Below, one piece after another: positions 1 through 11,240 of a stretch of 64,000 bases of DNA. The stretch covers positions 1-64,000 of the forward strand of contig JAUGWO010000186.1 of the NCBI GenBank assembly GCA_049724395.1, written 5' to 3'. The stretch's first letter is position 1, and each line of letters begins with the position of its first letter. A program made the position numbers and the translations under genes. This DNA is from Spongospora subterranea f. sp. subterranea. Its lineage: Eukaryota > Endomyxa: Phytomyxea > Phytomyxea > Plasmodiophorida. Below the pieces are notes generated by a model, which saw nothing but the letters and a program-made list of their open reading frames with translations, searched no databases and was not told the origin of the DNA.

Positions 1-690
1 TAGCTCAGAACTTGGTCTTCGGCGCCTACGATTGCCAAGTTCATTACGACCCGCTCTTTAATGAGTTTGTCGTCGATATCTTGTTGGCATGATGCAATGG
101 CTATTGAGCAGATTTTGGTCAGTGACCTGGTAAAAGGCCTTGGTTAAAATATATGTGGCCAATCCTTCGTTATCCTCAAATGCATTGTTGACCAAATTCG
201 CCTGGACATTCTCGTTATAAACGTCTTGTCGTTCTTTGATGAGGTATTTGTATGTGGATTAAAGAATACTATAAATTTGAAGGAGTGATTTCGTATCACC
301 TGTTTTATTCAGATAGCGGGTTCGATCGGTTCGATTGGCCGTCTACCGGCCACTCACAATTTTTTCACCAAATAAAAGTTCACACAATAATTTTGCTAAG
401 AAGGCGGCATCCGGGCACCTCGTTCGCCCCCAGTCGCTGTGCGAGAAGTTCGACCCCATCTCCTGGAAAATTTCAGAGTTGTCGCTGGAACAGTGATCGT
501 TCAGGCACCGCATGATCGGGATGACAACAGAATAACACGGTTTGCGATGGACAAAATCTCAGGCGGAATCCTGCTGCTGTTGTACAGGCATCGTGATAGA
601 ACGAACGATGACCGGTTTCGTCGCGGTGGGCTTCGCCTGGCGCAGGTTTTCCGCTCTGTGACATCGAAAAGCTCCTCGCTTGGACGAGCG
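1..690. other. no supportable gene
   Basis: I see only short overlapping open frames on both strands, with no recognisable motif and no convincing splice structure. The part from about 300 may be the decayed far end of the recombinase element to the right, because frames on the minus strand run on from it without a clear border. Nothing else can be supported. Confidence 0.4.
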
Positions 691-1670
691 CGTTTCTCAG
701 ATCGCTGCACCGTCGGATCTGCAGATAGAGGAGCCACAAATACTATTTGTGGAACCATCGTCGGCCTTGGTGGTTGGTGCCATCTCCGGGGGACCGAATT
801 GATGCAATATCTGCAGAAGACTCGAACCCAGACTTTCCAAGACGGCATTTGTTAATTGCTTGATGACGTCATCCATCTCCTTCTGCAAGTCGTCGTTGGC
901 TTCAGACATCAGCAGCAACGCTTTCGAACTTTGAAGCGTCACGTGTTGAAAATGAGGAGGCAGAGTTTTCTGTTGCACTAGACTGTCAATCAAACTGCTA
1001 GCATGATCCTCCAAAGACGTGATTGGCTGAACGTTCCTGTTCAACGCCAGAAATTGGCCGGGATTGATGACATGAATTGCATGCAGTTCAGAAGCATATT
1101 TCAATATAATGTTATCCCTTCAGTGTAAACACGTTTTGCACTCAGCAACAAATATCAAGTTCGGTCTCACTTTCACCTTTGGATTTTCGCCAGAGGCAAA
1201 AGAGCAGCAGCGTCAAAAAAAACATTCTGCGCGCTGACCAGGGTCTTGTGCCTAGCAGATATCATATCTGTTGATCTGGCCACCACCCCATATTGCCATG
1301 AGGTACCCTGTCTTCCTCAAAGTGTGTGTCTCCCAAAGCCATCGAATGCCGATGACTTTTCAAAGCATAGTCTTCAAGCTATGAGTTAATATCAGTTGAT
1401 GAGTGTCATGGGTCAGTCAACACATCCCGGACAGAACGGTATCTGCTGTTGAACCTGTTATATTCCATAATCTCGCCATTACGGTTAGGGAACAGATAAT
1501 ATCCAGTTGAACTGGATCTCAGATGGATCCACGCCTGTAGATGTCTGACCAAACAAAGCTCCGGATCCTGGTCGTTTCGCCAAATTAATTTCATCAGCTT
1601 GAAGGATTCCTGATGCCAAGAGCCAGCACCACGGTTAATAGTGATTAATCCTGGCACGAAATCTGCCAGC
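690..1670 (-). mobile_element. Crypton-like tyrosine recombinase remnant
   Basis: On the minus strand the translation around 1280-1335 reads THTLRKTGYLMAIWGGG, the His-x-x-Arg catalytic box of eukaryotic tyrosine recombinases of the Crypton type. It is followed near 1240-1260 by an ARHKTL-like segment that matches the second box of these enzymes. Upstream (1406-1657) an open frame contains a segment like the central core of the domain, with LCLVRHLQAW and GYYLFPN. Downstream (697-1104) a frame with a helical, acidic C-terminal region may be the tail of the protein. The frames are interrupted by stops and shifts, so this is a dead DNA transposon. Catalytic-core identification is from the motif; Crypton rather than DIRS is preferred because no reverse transcriptase or RNase H is visible nearby. 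Further minus-strand coding-like sequence at 2020-2424 could be its N-terminal part. Confidence 0.6.
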
Positions 1671-2429
1671 TAAATCTCGCACCCTTCTTTGGCTCGCAGG
1701 AAACGTTGGACATGAAGCAGGACCATCACCCATTCCTGAAATCCCGACATGGAGCTTCGACTCAAAAGAGCTGTGCGAACGTCAACTAGTTCATGAGGAA
1801 GAAGCGCAGAGTTTCCCTGGGCTTGGTACTGTAGTCGGGTATATCAAATTTGATGAGCCTTTGGTACCTGTATTATGACAGGGTTTAGCTCTGGAGTAAA
1901 TCGACACGTTGCAGGAGTTTGGTACCTGTATTTAACAATGACAAGTTCGCAGGGAGATCCACAGCGCCACAGCTGTGGACGTGATGCGCCAAAACGACAC
2001 CCGCTCAACACCTCCCTGATTATTTGCCACGTGCAGGTACGAGGCAGCACTCAGGCGCCAGGATCGTCCCATGCCCCCGACGACACGATTGCCGTTCCTG
2101 TAAAGTAATCACGAATCGGGCCAATACGACATGCGTCTGATGCGCCATCACCAGATATGGACAAGGGAGTTCCGAAAGCAAGTACCTTGAAATCAATATA
2201 AGCCATGAGCGACGGGCAAGTGAGTTGCGAGATGCAATACCTTGTAATCGATATAGGCCATGCAAATCGGCGCTCCTGCTCGGACAGAACTCAGAAGGTG
2301 CGTTCTCGCTGAAAATGAGGACAGATGCGAAATCACCATTCCGCTTCAAAAACAAACTCATACCCCGGAAAACGCATCCGTATTGCCTGGAGAAATTCGC
2401 AGCTAAAACTTGCGACCCCATCAAGAAAC

Positions 2430-3400
2430 CCTCGTTGCTGTTTTCCGCTGGGTATTCAACAAGGTTCTCTCGTGATATATTTATTTTTTGGCGCGTAGTA
2501 TTTTTGAATCAATGTCTCCCCCCCCATTGCAACTCTCGTATTCCCTACCATCAGACAGAGTTTAGCCGCTAGGTAAACCATGTGATGGCACAGGACAGAG
2601 AGTCGCATTCCTGGTTATTAATGGTGAATAGAACTTGATATCGCAGTGCGGCTGGGCTTAATTGCCTCACTGATTTGCGTTGGCAAGTGAACAACTTTGC
2701 AAAGGTTCTTTCCTCCAGTTTTTGAGTTAAAACAGCGGCAGTTTTTTAACAAGATTGCCACCTAATTTTTCGTTGAAGGTTTCAACCACCGAACAGGCCC
2801 GATTTCAATGTCCTTGACTACATGTGTTTTTTATTCAATCTTTGCAGCATTAAAAACGCCAAGAAACATCGATAAACAATATCTGCGGTTAAGCAGTTTT
2901 TCAAACATATATCGGTAAAACAAGCAGTCTTTATTACAGTTTACAATTGCATGATTGAGGAAAGGACAAAAACCGGTGACGAAAACTATTATATCCCCCA
3001 TTTAAGAAGGATTAACGGTCAACTTGCACAGTCGTTCAACCACTGCGAAAAAGTGTGATAGGTAATGCCTTGGGATGTCTGGAAAGTGGGTGCACAAACA
3101 CGACTTAAAAATTCGAATATATTGAATAGTATGTGATTGAATGTTTCAAAACGAAGGATTGACTTTTTCCGAATAACGGGGTGTTCTGAACAAATCTTAA
3201 CTGTATCGATCAGACGCAGCTGCTGTGAAAACAAGTTGGCAACTGTGAACGGATAGGCATGAACGGGTGTGGTTTAGGATAAAATTTGACCCCGAAACTC
3301 GGCAGATCGGTTCGATGGCGTGGTCCACTACGATCACGACATGACCTCATGACGGTCCGGATTGTTTTCCGAACTGATCAGAGCAGATGCCAATACCGCA
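2430..3400. other. intergenic, no gene seen
   Basis: The stretch is AT-rich with many stops. A 71-codon minus-strand frame at 3019-3234 lacks an ATG and has no support. From about 3440 to 3660 the sequence resembles the region downstream of copies C and D of the secreted family (shared short blocks such as the one reading GAGGATCAAGAT), so it belongs to the duplicated unit. Confidence 0.4.
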
Positions 3401-3672
3401 TCGTCTTTTGATAGTCGCAGTTTCAAAATTGGTCTTTTGGGCCCTCACAGAATTTGCTGATTGTTGGTTCAGAGGCAGGTAATGGTGACTGGCTGAATTT
3501 ACGGCGAGGATCAAGATTGGGAACACATATCAATTATACAAAACGTCCAAAAGAATGAATGAGCTGCTCAAAGGATAGTTGTATTCGTGTTAAGTTGTTG
3601 TTAATTGAGTTTCTCAGTTAATGATTCCTTTGTTTTTGCATTGATCTACACAGGTCTAACTATCATCGATGG

Positions 3673-5190
3673 TTAATAGCCTTGTAGTTTGAAGTCACAC
3701 TTGATATTTGCCAGAGCCAGAATCGAATCGCTAATGAGACTCAGGACCCAAGATAGGTGCTGAATCAGAGTCTTTTCAATAAATTCATTTCTGTCCTTGT
3801 CGAGCTTCAACCTTGTATCACAATTGGAATAAGCCATTTTGTCCAGAATATGAAGCTTCAAGTACTCCATATAGTCCTCTTTCGTTTTTCCATACAGTTC
3901 TAGCAGTTTCACAGACGCATTCCAGAACAATTTTAAAACAGGAAGATGATACCGAGAAGCCTGTGCATGTCGAAATACAACCGACATCAACGCCAATATT
4001 CCCGCTTCCAAATCTGGGAACTGCACTTCAGAAAATGTTGTTGTCACATATAGGAGCATTCGTTGATCTGGCTGAGACAGATGAGCATATGTTAAACATG
4101 ATTCAAAGTTCTCATCCTTATCATCCAATATGGATTGTGCAATCTTAATTGACTCAGATTTCATCACATCTTGACAGTTTGTAGGGCAATTGTCGTTGTT
4201 TTGAAGACGATTCTCAATGGCGATCAAAACATCACTTTCGACGGGAGACCTCGGATTCGTAATCTGATTGCTGTTTTGTTTGTTAGCGACAATTGGAGGG
4301 CACTTGTCTTTGGTCTGAAGACGAATGGCGATCAAAACAGCAATGTCGACGGAAGGCCACTGATTTGGAGTCTGATTCTTGCTTTGTGTGTTGGCGGCAA
4401 TTTCATATTTGATGAGTGGTGCTTCTGTAATCAATATGCATTTGTTCGGACAAGCAAAGTTCAATTTTAACCAGTTCTTTGCAAATCTCAATGGTAAGCG
4501 TATCCAGCCCCGACGATACTTCTTCACTTGTTTTTTTTTTCTTGAGTCATGACGAGAAATGCGTTTTTTGCAGAGAGGCAGAGGCAATGCATCATCCAAG
4601 TCTTTGTTTTTGTATGGAGAGATACCCAGGTTGCGAGCATCTTTATCGGTATTTTCAGTTGAGCAAATAACATTTTGGGACAATGAACTGCACGTGAGCT
4701 GTCCATTGAGGTGTTCCAATGAATCTATTCCACCGGTCCTCGACGGCAATGAAAAAGTACCAGGTTCTTGACTATCGGGAAATGGAACTTGAACTGCCCG
4801 GTTTTGAGTATGGTCAGTCGGAAAAGCATCACATATTACACCGTTGCCACGAAATAGATTGACGAAAGGGATAACGCCCAAGGGTTGATCGTTGTCACTA
4901 GTAGAACAAGCAACAATTCGTGAAGATGAACTGGTAGTGGATTGGCAATGTGGTTGATTTGACGGAATTCCAATTTCTGGAAAAAATTGAAATACAACAG
5001 TATCAGGATCAGGTGGTTGACAAACAGGGAATAGGTCTTGAACTACTCGGTCTTCAGTGTTGCCAGGCAGATTGTTGCTACATAATTCACTGTTGCCAAC
5101 AGATAAATTGATGAAAGGAATTCCGCTATCATGGTCTTTGGTCGAGTGGGCAGGAGATGACAAAAAGAACAATATTACAAGCCAGACCAT
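3673..5190 (-). CDS. secreted repeat-family protein, copy A
   Basis: Predicted secreted protein of 505 residues; family not recognised. The ATG at 5190 is chosen because it gives a compact signal peptide (MVWLVILFFLSSPAHS) like those of copies C and D; the frame is open upstream to 5229. Residues 23-104 and 105-185 form two diverged repeats. Each opens with IPF(I/V)NL, has a GN then a Cys, and closes with (A/I)CST followed by acidic residues. A basic segment follows (RHDSRKKKQVKKYRR, about residues 205-220), then a conserved C-terminal domain rich in predicted helices. Near its end is KLFWNASVKLLELYG, matching VWNACVKLLEMYG in C and D. A segment of about 37 residues in front of this domain is duplicated (about 264-300 and 300-337), which C and D lack. 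It is one intact exon. A is the most diverged open copy. A secreted effector or surface role is only inferred. Confidence 0.75.
   Translation of the reverse strand: MVWLVILFFLSSPAHSTKDHDSGIPFINLSVGNSELCSNNLPGNTEDRVVQDLFPVCQPPDPDTVVFQFFPEIGIPSNQPHCQSTTSSSSRIVACSTSDNDQPLGVIPFVNLFRGNGVICDAFPTDHTQNRAVQVPFPDSQEPGTFSLPSRTGGIDSLEHLNGQLTCSSLSQNVICSTENTDKDARNLGISPYKNKDLDDALPLPLCKKRISRHDSRKKKQVKKYRRGWIRLPLRFAKNWLKLNFACPNKCILITEAPLIKYEIAANTQSKNQTPNQWPSVDIAVLIAIRLQTKDKCPPIVANKQNSNQITNPRSPVESDVLIAIENRLQNNDNCPTNCQDVMKSESIKIAQSILDDKDENFESCLTYAHLSQPDQRMLLYVTTTFSEVQFPDLEAGILALMSVVFRHAQASRYHLPVLKLFWNASVKLLELYGKTKEDYMEYLKLHILDKMAYSNCDTRLKLDKDRNEFIEKTLIQHLSWVLSLISDSILALANIKCDFKLQGY
4180..4399. repeat. internal direct repeat inside copy A
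   Basis: Two adjacent units of about 110 bases (roughly 4180-4290 and 4290-4399) share blocks such as GAAGACGA and ATGGCGATCAAAACA in the same order. Both stay in frame and encode related peptides containing VLIAI and an Asn-Cys-Pro or Lys-Cys-Pro. The corresponding place in copies C and D holds one unit only, so the duplication arose in the A lineage. Confidence 0.7.
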
Positions 5191-5239
5191 TTGGAATCCG
5201 AATTGGACAACTGGAAATTGCAGCGTCACAGTCCGCCCC

Positions 5240-6640
5240 GGAGTCCGTGTATGTCAGGCGCAGTGTATGAGAAAGTCGCGTCCTGTCCAGTACAGTGTGG
5301 CTGTGTGTCGACTGCTCCTGCTCGCTCTCAGCAAGTTGCCGGGCTACGCCATTACAAGTTCGGGGATCTGCTGGAGCTGGGCCATCAGCGGTCAAGAGCA
5401 GACACCGGTTCTTGGCAACATCAAAGTCGGCCATGACTATGTAATGACTTCGATTCTAAAAACTCGTAATATTATCACTCGTTGACAGAGTTCAGCAACT
5501 GCTCCATTCTGCATCCCCATCTGTCGTCAGTTTGAGAAGTGCTCTTGACGGGTTGATCCTTCTAGCATCGGCTGGGATTCAAACAATCTTGTGGCTTTGC
5601 CAACTTTAGCGTGTTTGAACGAAACTTAAACAGTCGCTGTTCTCACACTAACGTTACAGTGGACTGTGGTAACGTCTACTCCACTAAGCTGTAGCACGTT
5701 ACGATTGTGAAGAACACATGAGGATATCCCAATTGGAATTCGATAAATGACAAAAGCAAATCGCCAAAGTTTGTGGGTATCGTAAAACACTAAAATCCGA
5801 AGAATTTATAATAATGAATTTTGGCTATGAAACGAAGTGCTTCGAGTAGAATCAACACCTCCGCAATCCCACAGTAAAAAGCCAAGCAAATTTGACGTTA
5901 AAATCACCATTTTATTTGATGATGTTTGTGAACCCCAGATTATCGCTGCTTAGTGCACGTTTTGGCGGTTAAACGTCTTGTTAATATGCCCCTCATTCAT
6001 TAAAATATAAACCGGAAATAAATTTGATGGTATCCCCCAGAGAGCCTGCTAGAACGCTTCGGTGTTGCGTAAGTACTGTGGGAAGTGCTCTCAGCCCGGT
6101 TGTGAGAAGGGCCTAACATGCCATTGAAATCATTGTAACTGGAAGAAAAGACAGGAAAGCATTCGAACTTTTGAAAATCGGTTGTTCCCGCGACGGCTGG
6201 TGTAAATGCGAAGCTGATTAGTTTGGGAGCAAGCAAAGATGACGGTTGCGGTTCCTCAACCCATTTTCACGAAACGAGCAACCTCAGTGGCATGATACCA
6301 GGTTGGTCATCGATTTCATAAAAAAAAACAGGGTCCAACACGAAATACCGAAATCGACAGAGGACAATGAGCAACTCTAACGGAAATGCAACCGATACGT
6401 CATTAGTTTCCTGGTCGATCATCCTGAAGGTTTTTGGATATGAAGTATGGTTGTGACCTCAACTACCGATATGACAGGTTAGCCTCATTTCATTGATCAG
6501 TAGCCAACCTATTTGTACATGAAGCTACCATACGATCCGTGTGGATGTTCAACCTCTGCTCAACCTGCAAAGGCTGAGAGAATCCAACTTGAAATGAGGA
6601 CGTTCATCGGATTCGGAAGTCCATTGATGAAATGGAGCTC
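5240..6640. other. upstream region of copy A, no gene seen
   Basis: Between the start of copy A and the Gypsy fossil there are only short shadow frames. The first 250 bases may hold the promoter of copy A, but I see no certain core element. No RNA gene is recognisable. Confidence 0.4.
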
Positions 6641-8460
6641 GATTTCAGAATTATGAGGCGAGGAATAAAACATTAATTCTGAAATGCGGATAACCCTTCT
6701 TCTCGTAATTTCTGCAGCACGACCTTAACGTGATCCTGGTGCTCTTCAGGATTCTGAGAATAGACCAAGATATCATCAAGGTACATAATGACAAATTTGC
6801 CAAGTCCATTAATGAATCGTTGGAATGCGGGTGCATTGTTGAGACTAAACGGCATGATCTGGTATTCGAAATGGCCGTACTTACAGTTGAAGGCGGTTTT
6901 CCTTCATCACCCTAACGAACTCTAACGAGATCGTGATAAGATTGGGCCTCTGCTAGTTGTTGTAGTATGTCATCGATGAGAGGAAGAGGGTACGGTTCTC
7001 GCTTGGTGATGTTATTCAAGTCCCGGTAGTCACCACACAATCGCAGGGATCATCCTTCTTTTGACAAAGAGGATCGGCGCTCCGAGGGAAGACAGGGAAT
7101 TCCTGATGACGCCTCGCTGTAAGTTGTCTTGAATGTATGATTATCCTCTTTTGCTGATGTAGAATAGCAAGGTTTGTCAGGGAACAGTCAACGCCAGGGC
7201 GATGGGTGGAAATGTCTCAACAGCTTGTTTAGAGAACACATCTGGCTCCTCTCCATGTTTGGCTGGAAGTTGGATCGCATCGTGAGGTAGTTCAGTTTCA
7301 TCGAAGACCTTCCCGGGGGACGCAACTTCGTCGAGATGTGTTGTGGCCAGTTAGAGAACTTCATGAGGCGATCCGGTTAATCGAGCTTGGATTGTGAAGG
7401 TTTCCCAGTCGATGAAGGGGTTCGATTACCTTAAAAACGCCATGCCAAGTACGATAGGATAGGTTGGACTGTCTATGAGGAAGAACATCGCGTTGAATAG
7501 GATATCAGCTACTGAGACTTCGAGGATATGAGTTTGGGGGGTCACTGACCGAAGGGGTTGTCCATCGATAATGGAAAGTTGGATTGGTTCAGTGAGTGAT
7601 TCTAATAGATTTCGATATGAATAAGCGAACTGAAAATTGAAAAATGACGTAGCACCACAATCAATGAATGCGAATGTATTGATGGGAACGGAATGTGGTA
7701 AGGTGACAGAGCAAGGAGGGCAGATCATCGAAGATGCCGTACTATGGAACACAGCAATGGATATCGACTGATGAGGCAGCATAACCTTCAGAGTTATATT
7801 GTTTATCGTTGTATTGGGAGATAGTCGTGGTAAATTATGGGTTGATACCTTATGTCCCGGTTCGCCACAGTAAAGACAAAGGCCCGTTTAGACACCGTCG
7901 GGTCTTCTATTGCGACAAAAGAGCTGAACGTGATTGGGTGATGGCGTGGAGCGATTGAAATTTTTAGGCACTCGAAGCGGTTAACCGCGTCGATCACCAT
8001 CGGGACCGGGTCGTTGAGAAGTGATGATGAGAAGAACGCCTAATGGGATGAAAGTGTTGGCAGGCGTCGATGAATGTGGATGGAATCCGTCGCGTGGATA
8101 GCTTGGGTAGCTGGTGTTCTTGGCTGGTTCTCGAGCCGCCCGCCGCTGTAATAACCTTTGATTTAGTCGCAATGCATAGAACTAACTGTTTGAGGGATGC
8201 TGTAATTAAAATAGTAATCAGTAGATCTTGGATTCCTTCATTGAGACCGCGGCAGAACGCGTGCCGAGCAGCTGCCTCCTCCCAACCTGCATCGCCGACC
8301 AGCTGTTGCACTTGGGACGCATAGGGCGGACTCTGCCCAACGCGGATCGTCGATTTGTTGCAGGAATAGTTAGAGAACTGCTGGAAGTTGGTGAAATAAT
8401 TCGGATCCTGTGTCTAAAACAATGGGTTGAACCACTCTCGGGCAAGTCCCGTTAGCAGAT
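6640..8460 (-). mobile_element. Ty3/Gypsy fossil (gag, protease, RT pieces)
   Basis: Minus-strand remnant of an LTR retroelement. From high to low coordinate it shows a gag-like region (about 8000-8450), a retropepsin-like region (about 7430-7780, with FIDCGA and IVLGMAFL) and part of a reverse transcriptase (about 6650-6860, with [13 protein letters not shown] and YLDDILVYS). The element is heavily broken, with many breaks. No LTRs or target duplications were found and the integrase end is absent. The strong decay suggests an old insertion. It lies between copies A and B of the secreted family. A piece of a related element is at 15085-15780. Confidence 0.7.
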
Positions 8461-8629
8461 TCCCGGTAAACAACACCTTCAATATCTCTGTTTCGTGCGT
8501 GGTCGGGCTGTTGTTGGATTAATATGAGGACCTAGTTTGAAAACCCTTGATTCAGACACGGGTTCCGGCTGAACGGTTCAGGCAAGGGTGTCTTAGTTAA
8601 TTAATTCATTATTTCCTTTGTGGGTCTCC

Positions 8630-9950
8630 GATATGTGAAATTAACCTTTATTTGGTACGGCATCGTTGTTATTGACGAATCACCAGCTGTCAGAAACATA
8701 TTGACAGTATCCTATCAGATTCTCTCGAATATATGTATTTTTGTTCGGATTCAGCGTCAACATTTGTCGTGCATTGCCGTATGCAATTTGATCCTGAATT
8801 TGAACCTTCAGGGATTCCATATAGTTCTCTACATTGGCTCCCTACAGTTCTAGCAATCGCAAAGATGCATTTCAAAAGTATGATCAAAACAGGATGTTAT
8901 CGCCGTATCAAGGCCAATAACTTTTCAACCAAATTCCTAAACTCTAAGTGACCGTAATATATTCGTGATCATATAGGAGATTTCGTTTAATTTGATAAGT
9001 TTGACGAGCGTAACCAAAACATGATGTCAAGTACCATCAACATCGCTTTCATCAACAACCGGGTTTTATCAACTTGGGTCACGATGAATTCCGCAAATCT
9101 GACATGTTCAAGGTGTCAACGCAATTTGATTTGTTGACAATGTTTTCAAGATATTTCCTATGGCGATGACAATGGCACTTCGGACGGCATTCCAACATTA
9201 ATCTGCTATTGACGAGAATTTCAAGTTCAACGAATGGTTCTTCCGAAATCATTTTGCTCGGTAATAAAGACGAGAAATTGAGGTTTTGGCCAGTTGACAG
9301 CAAATTACAAGGGTGAAAGGGTGAGAGTATCATGAACATCCAAGATTTCCTCAACCTGCGGATTGAACTTCGAACGATCGTCCGTTTTTCGGGGCGACCT
9401 TGAGGTTTTTGGGCAAGAAAACACATCGTTAAAGCCGTTGCTGATGTCCGAAAATGACCCACGTTGCGATTATCTTGATCGCTAATTCCAGTTGAGCGTT
9501 AGCCAATTTTCGACATTGACTGGAAGATAAATGGCCATGTTGATTCATTAAAATCATTTCACCAGTCATCAACGAAAATGACCAGAACCAGGCTCAAAAA
9601 CTTTGGAAAACAAACACGTGAACTGCCGGTTTTCAATATCGTCTGGCCGAAAAGTATCACACATTGCAGTTTGGCTACAATATCGATTTGACGGAAGGAA
9701 AATCAATCAAGTTTGATCGCTGTTTCCAGTCGAACATGCACAAATTAGTGAAGATGAATCATCATTGATTGAAATTATGGTTTCGTCGGCAGAATGGTCA
9801 CTTGCTGAAGGAAATGGAAATCAGAACTTTGTGCATGGCTATCGGGAAATGTTGCCAGGATCTGAATCCACGCAGGTGGAATTCGCTCTAGATTTGATCG
9901 CTCCCTTCAATCGAGTGGGCATGAAAGAACAACAACAGATACCAGCACAT
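8630..9950 (-). pseudogene. secreted repeat-family, decayed copy B
   Basis: Degenerate fourth member of the family in the same orientation as A, C and D. The likely start at 9950 gives MCWYLLLFFHAHS, clearly related to the signal peptide of C and D. Around 9200-9260 a stretch reads ELEILVNSRLM, matching the start of the C-terminal domain (DLEFFVNSK in D). Around 8760-8890 the sequence corresponds to the helical end of the domain, including the region equivalent to the VEYLKVGILDQML block. Frames change repeatedly and stops are frequent, so no full protein is possible. Its upstream flank continues into the 9960-10190 block shared with the region beside copy D, showing that B, C and D arose by repeated local duplication. 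Confidence 0.7.
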
Positions 9951-9959
9951 TGGAGCAGG

Positions 9960-10190
9960 GATCGGTTCCAGTTTTACACTATTGTAATCAAGATAGGGAG
10001 TCAGCAATAACTAGCTGTGCAGAAACCCTCGTCGCACCATTTCACGATAGAAGGCATATGTTGAGATTAGGATTGAGATGGACATCCAGATTTACCAGAT
10101 AACTTATAAAGTTCATCATTTAACTACGATAACGGTACCTCAAGACGATTGTAATGTTTTGACACTGATCACGACCTCAGTCATTGAAAC
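9960..10190. repeat. flank block shared with 15690-15935
   Basis: This block and 15690-15935 match over most of their length in the same orientation, including stretches such as GATTGAGATGGACATCCAGA and ACGGTACCTCAAGACGA. In the second copy the block is followed almost at once by the next shared block (15951 onward). Here about 1 kb of retroelement sequence lies between the two. It is the left part of the segmental duplication that carries copies C and D. Confidence 0.75.
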
Positions 10191-11240
10191 CGGTGCGCCC
10201 GCATCGGCACAGTCCCTCCGCCGCGAGACTGCAACAACAATTCGGAAGTTTGCCAAGACGCGGATCGTCTACGACTTGAGGCGACAAAACGCCAAACCCT
10301 TATCGAGAGCATCCAAGCTTACGAGGGCAATTGTTCGAAGCGACTGAACAATTGTCAAGCTTGCAACCAGTTGTGTCCCGTGACGAGAACGGCCGTATCG
10401 TCCGGCCATCTCCGGAGACGGAAGAATCCGATCGCATTGCTGATGTAATAGCCGTATAGCAACAGAGAATTGACCAGCACAGGAAAGTATTGGAAACATT
10501 GCTCAGCAATGAACAGGAATTATTACGCTCTGCATTGGTTCCTCGGGTACAGGCCGGAGTCACCGCAACAGGCCATCGTGCACAAGCAACGCCAAGGTTT
10601 CCGCATGGGATGCCGAAGTTCACTCGACCATCTGTGTGCCGTCAAGCAGCCACAGAGGATCTCGTTGCCGAATTCGAGGCAACGCTTGAAGCGGATTCAT
10701 ATCCGATCAGTGATTATCAGGTCGCTTGGCCGCGTCCTGCCACAATGCTGAGTCTAAACGGACAAAGTCCCATATCATCGCCAACAATATGGATTGGGCA
10801 GACTGTAACGATATCGGCAAATGAGGACCCTTCTATATATATCTACTCGGCAACTTAATGAACCACGTAACGTGAAATCCAACGTCGTTTACGCTGATAT
10901 GCACGTAGTCGTTGCTTGTTTTATAACAGCAGTCGTCAGGATGATGCCGACGGGTTCGCTGTTGACAAAGTTATGGCAAATCGCGGCATCCCTGGCGGCC
11001 GGTTCTATACGGTTCGCTGGAAAGGTTTCAGTCCTTCCCAAGACAATTGGGAACCGTCACGAAACTTTATTGATGAACAAGTAATCGCCGATTACTGGGC
11101 TAGTTTAAATCCGAGCAAATAACTGATTTGCTGCATGATCGGAGAGGGCAATGTCGTGCCTCCCAGTTCTGTGACCTTAGGTTCTGTAAAATAAATACTT
11201 GTGTTCCGCTATCTTTCGTCGTCACGATACTCAAGCCGGC
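10190..11240 (+). mobile_element. Ty3/Gypsy fragment with gag-like part and chromodomain
   Basis: Plus-strand retroelement remnant within the copy of the duplicated block beside C. A gag-like segment lies at about 10450-10860 (with PKFTRPSV and EDLVAEFEATLEADSYP). A C-terminal chromodomain lies at about 10960-11120, with FYTVRWKGF and the NWEP motif, and ends in a stop near 11120. Protease, RT and integrase are missing between them, so this is a broken and internally deleted copy. About 100 bases after the chromodomain may be LTR remains. Because the other duplicate lacks it, the fragment either inserted here after the duplication or was lost there. Confidence 0.6.

Noticed and set aside
3019-3234. 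Minus-strand 71-codon frame
   Set aside because: It begins with TTG rather than ATG, lies in AT-rich intergenic sequence and has no neighbouring exon or motif.
4171-4470. Plus-strand frame opposite copy A
   Set aside because: Antisense shadow of the duplicated segment of copy A; the minus-strand frame is conserved in the family.
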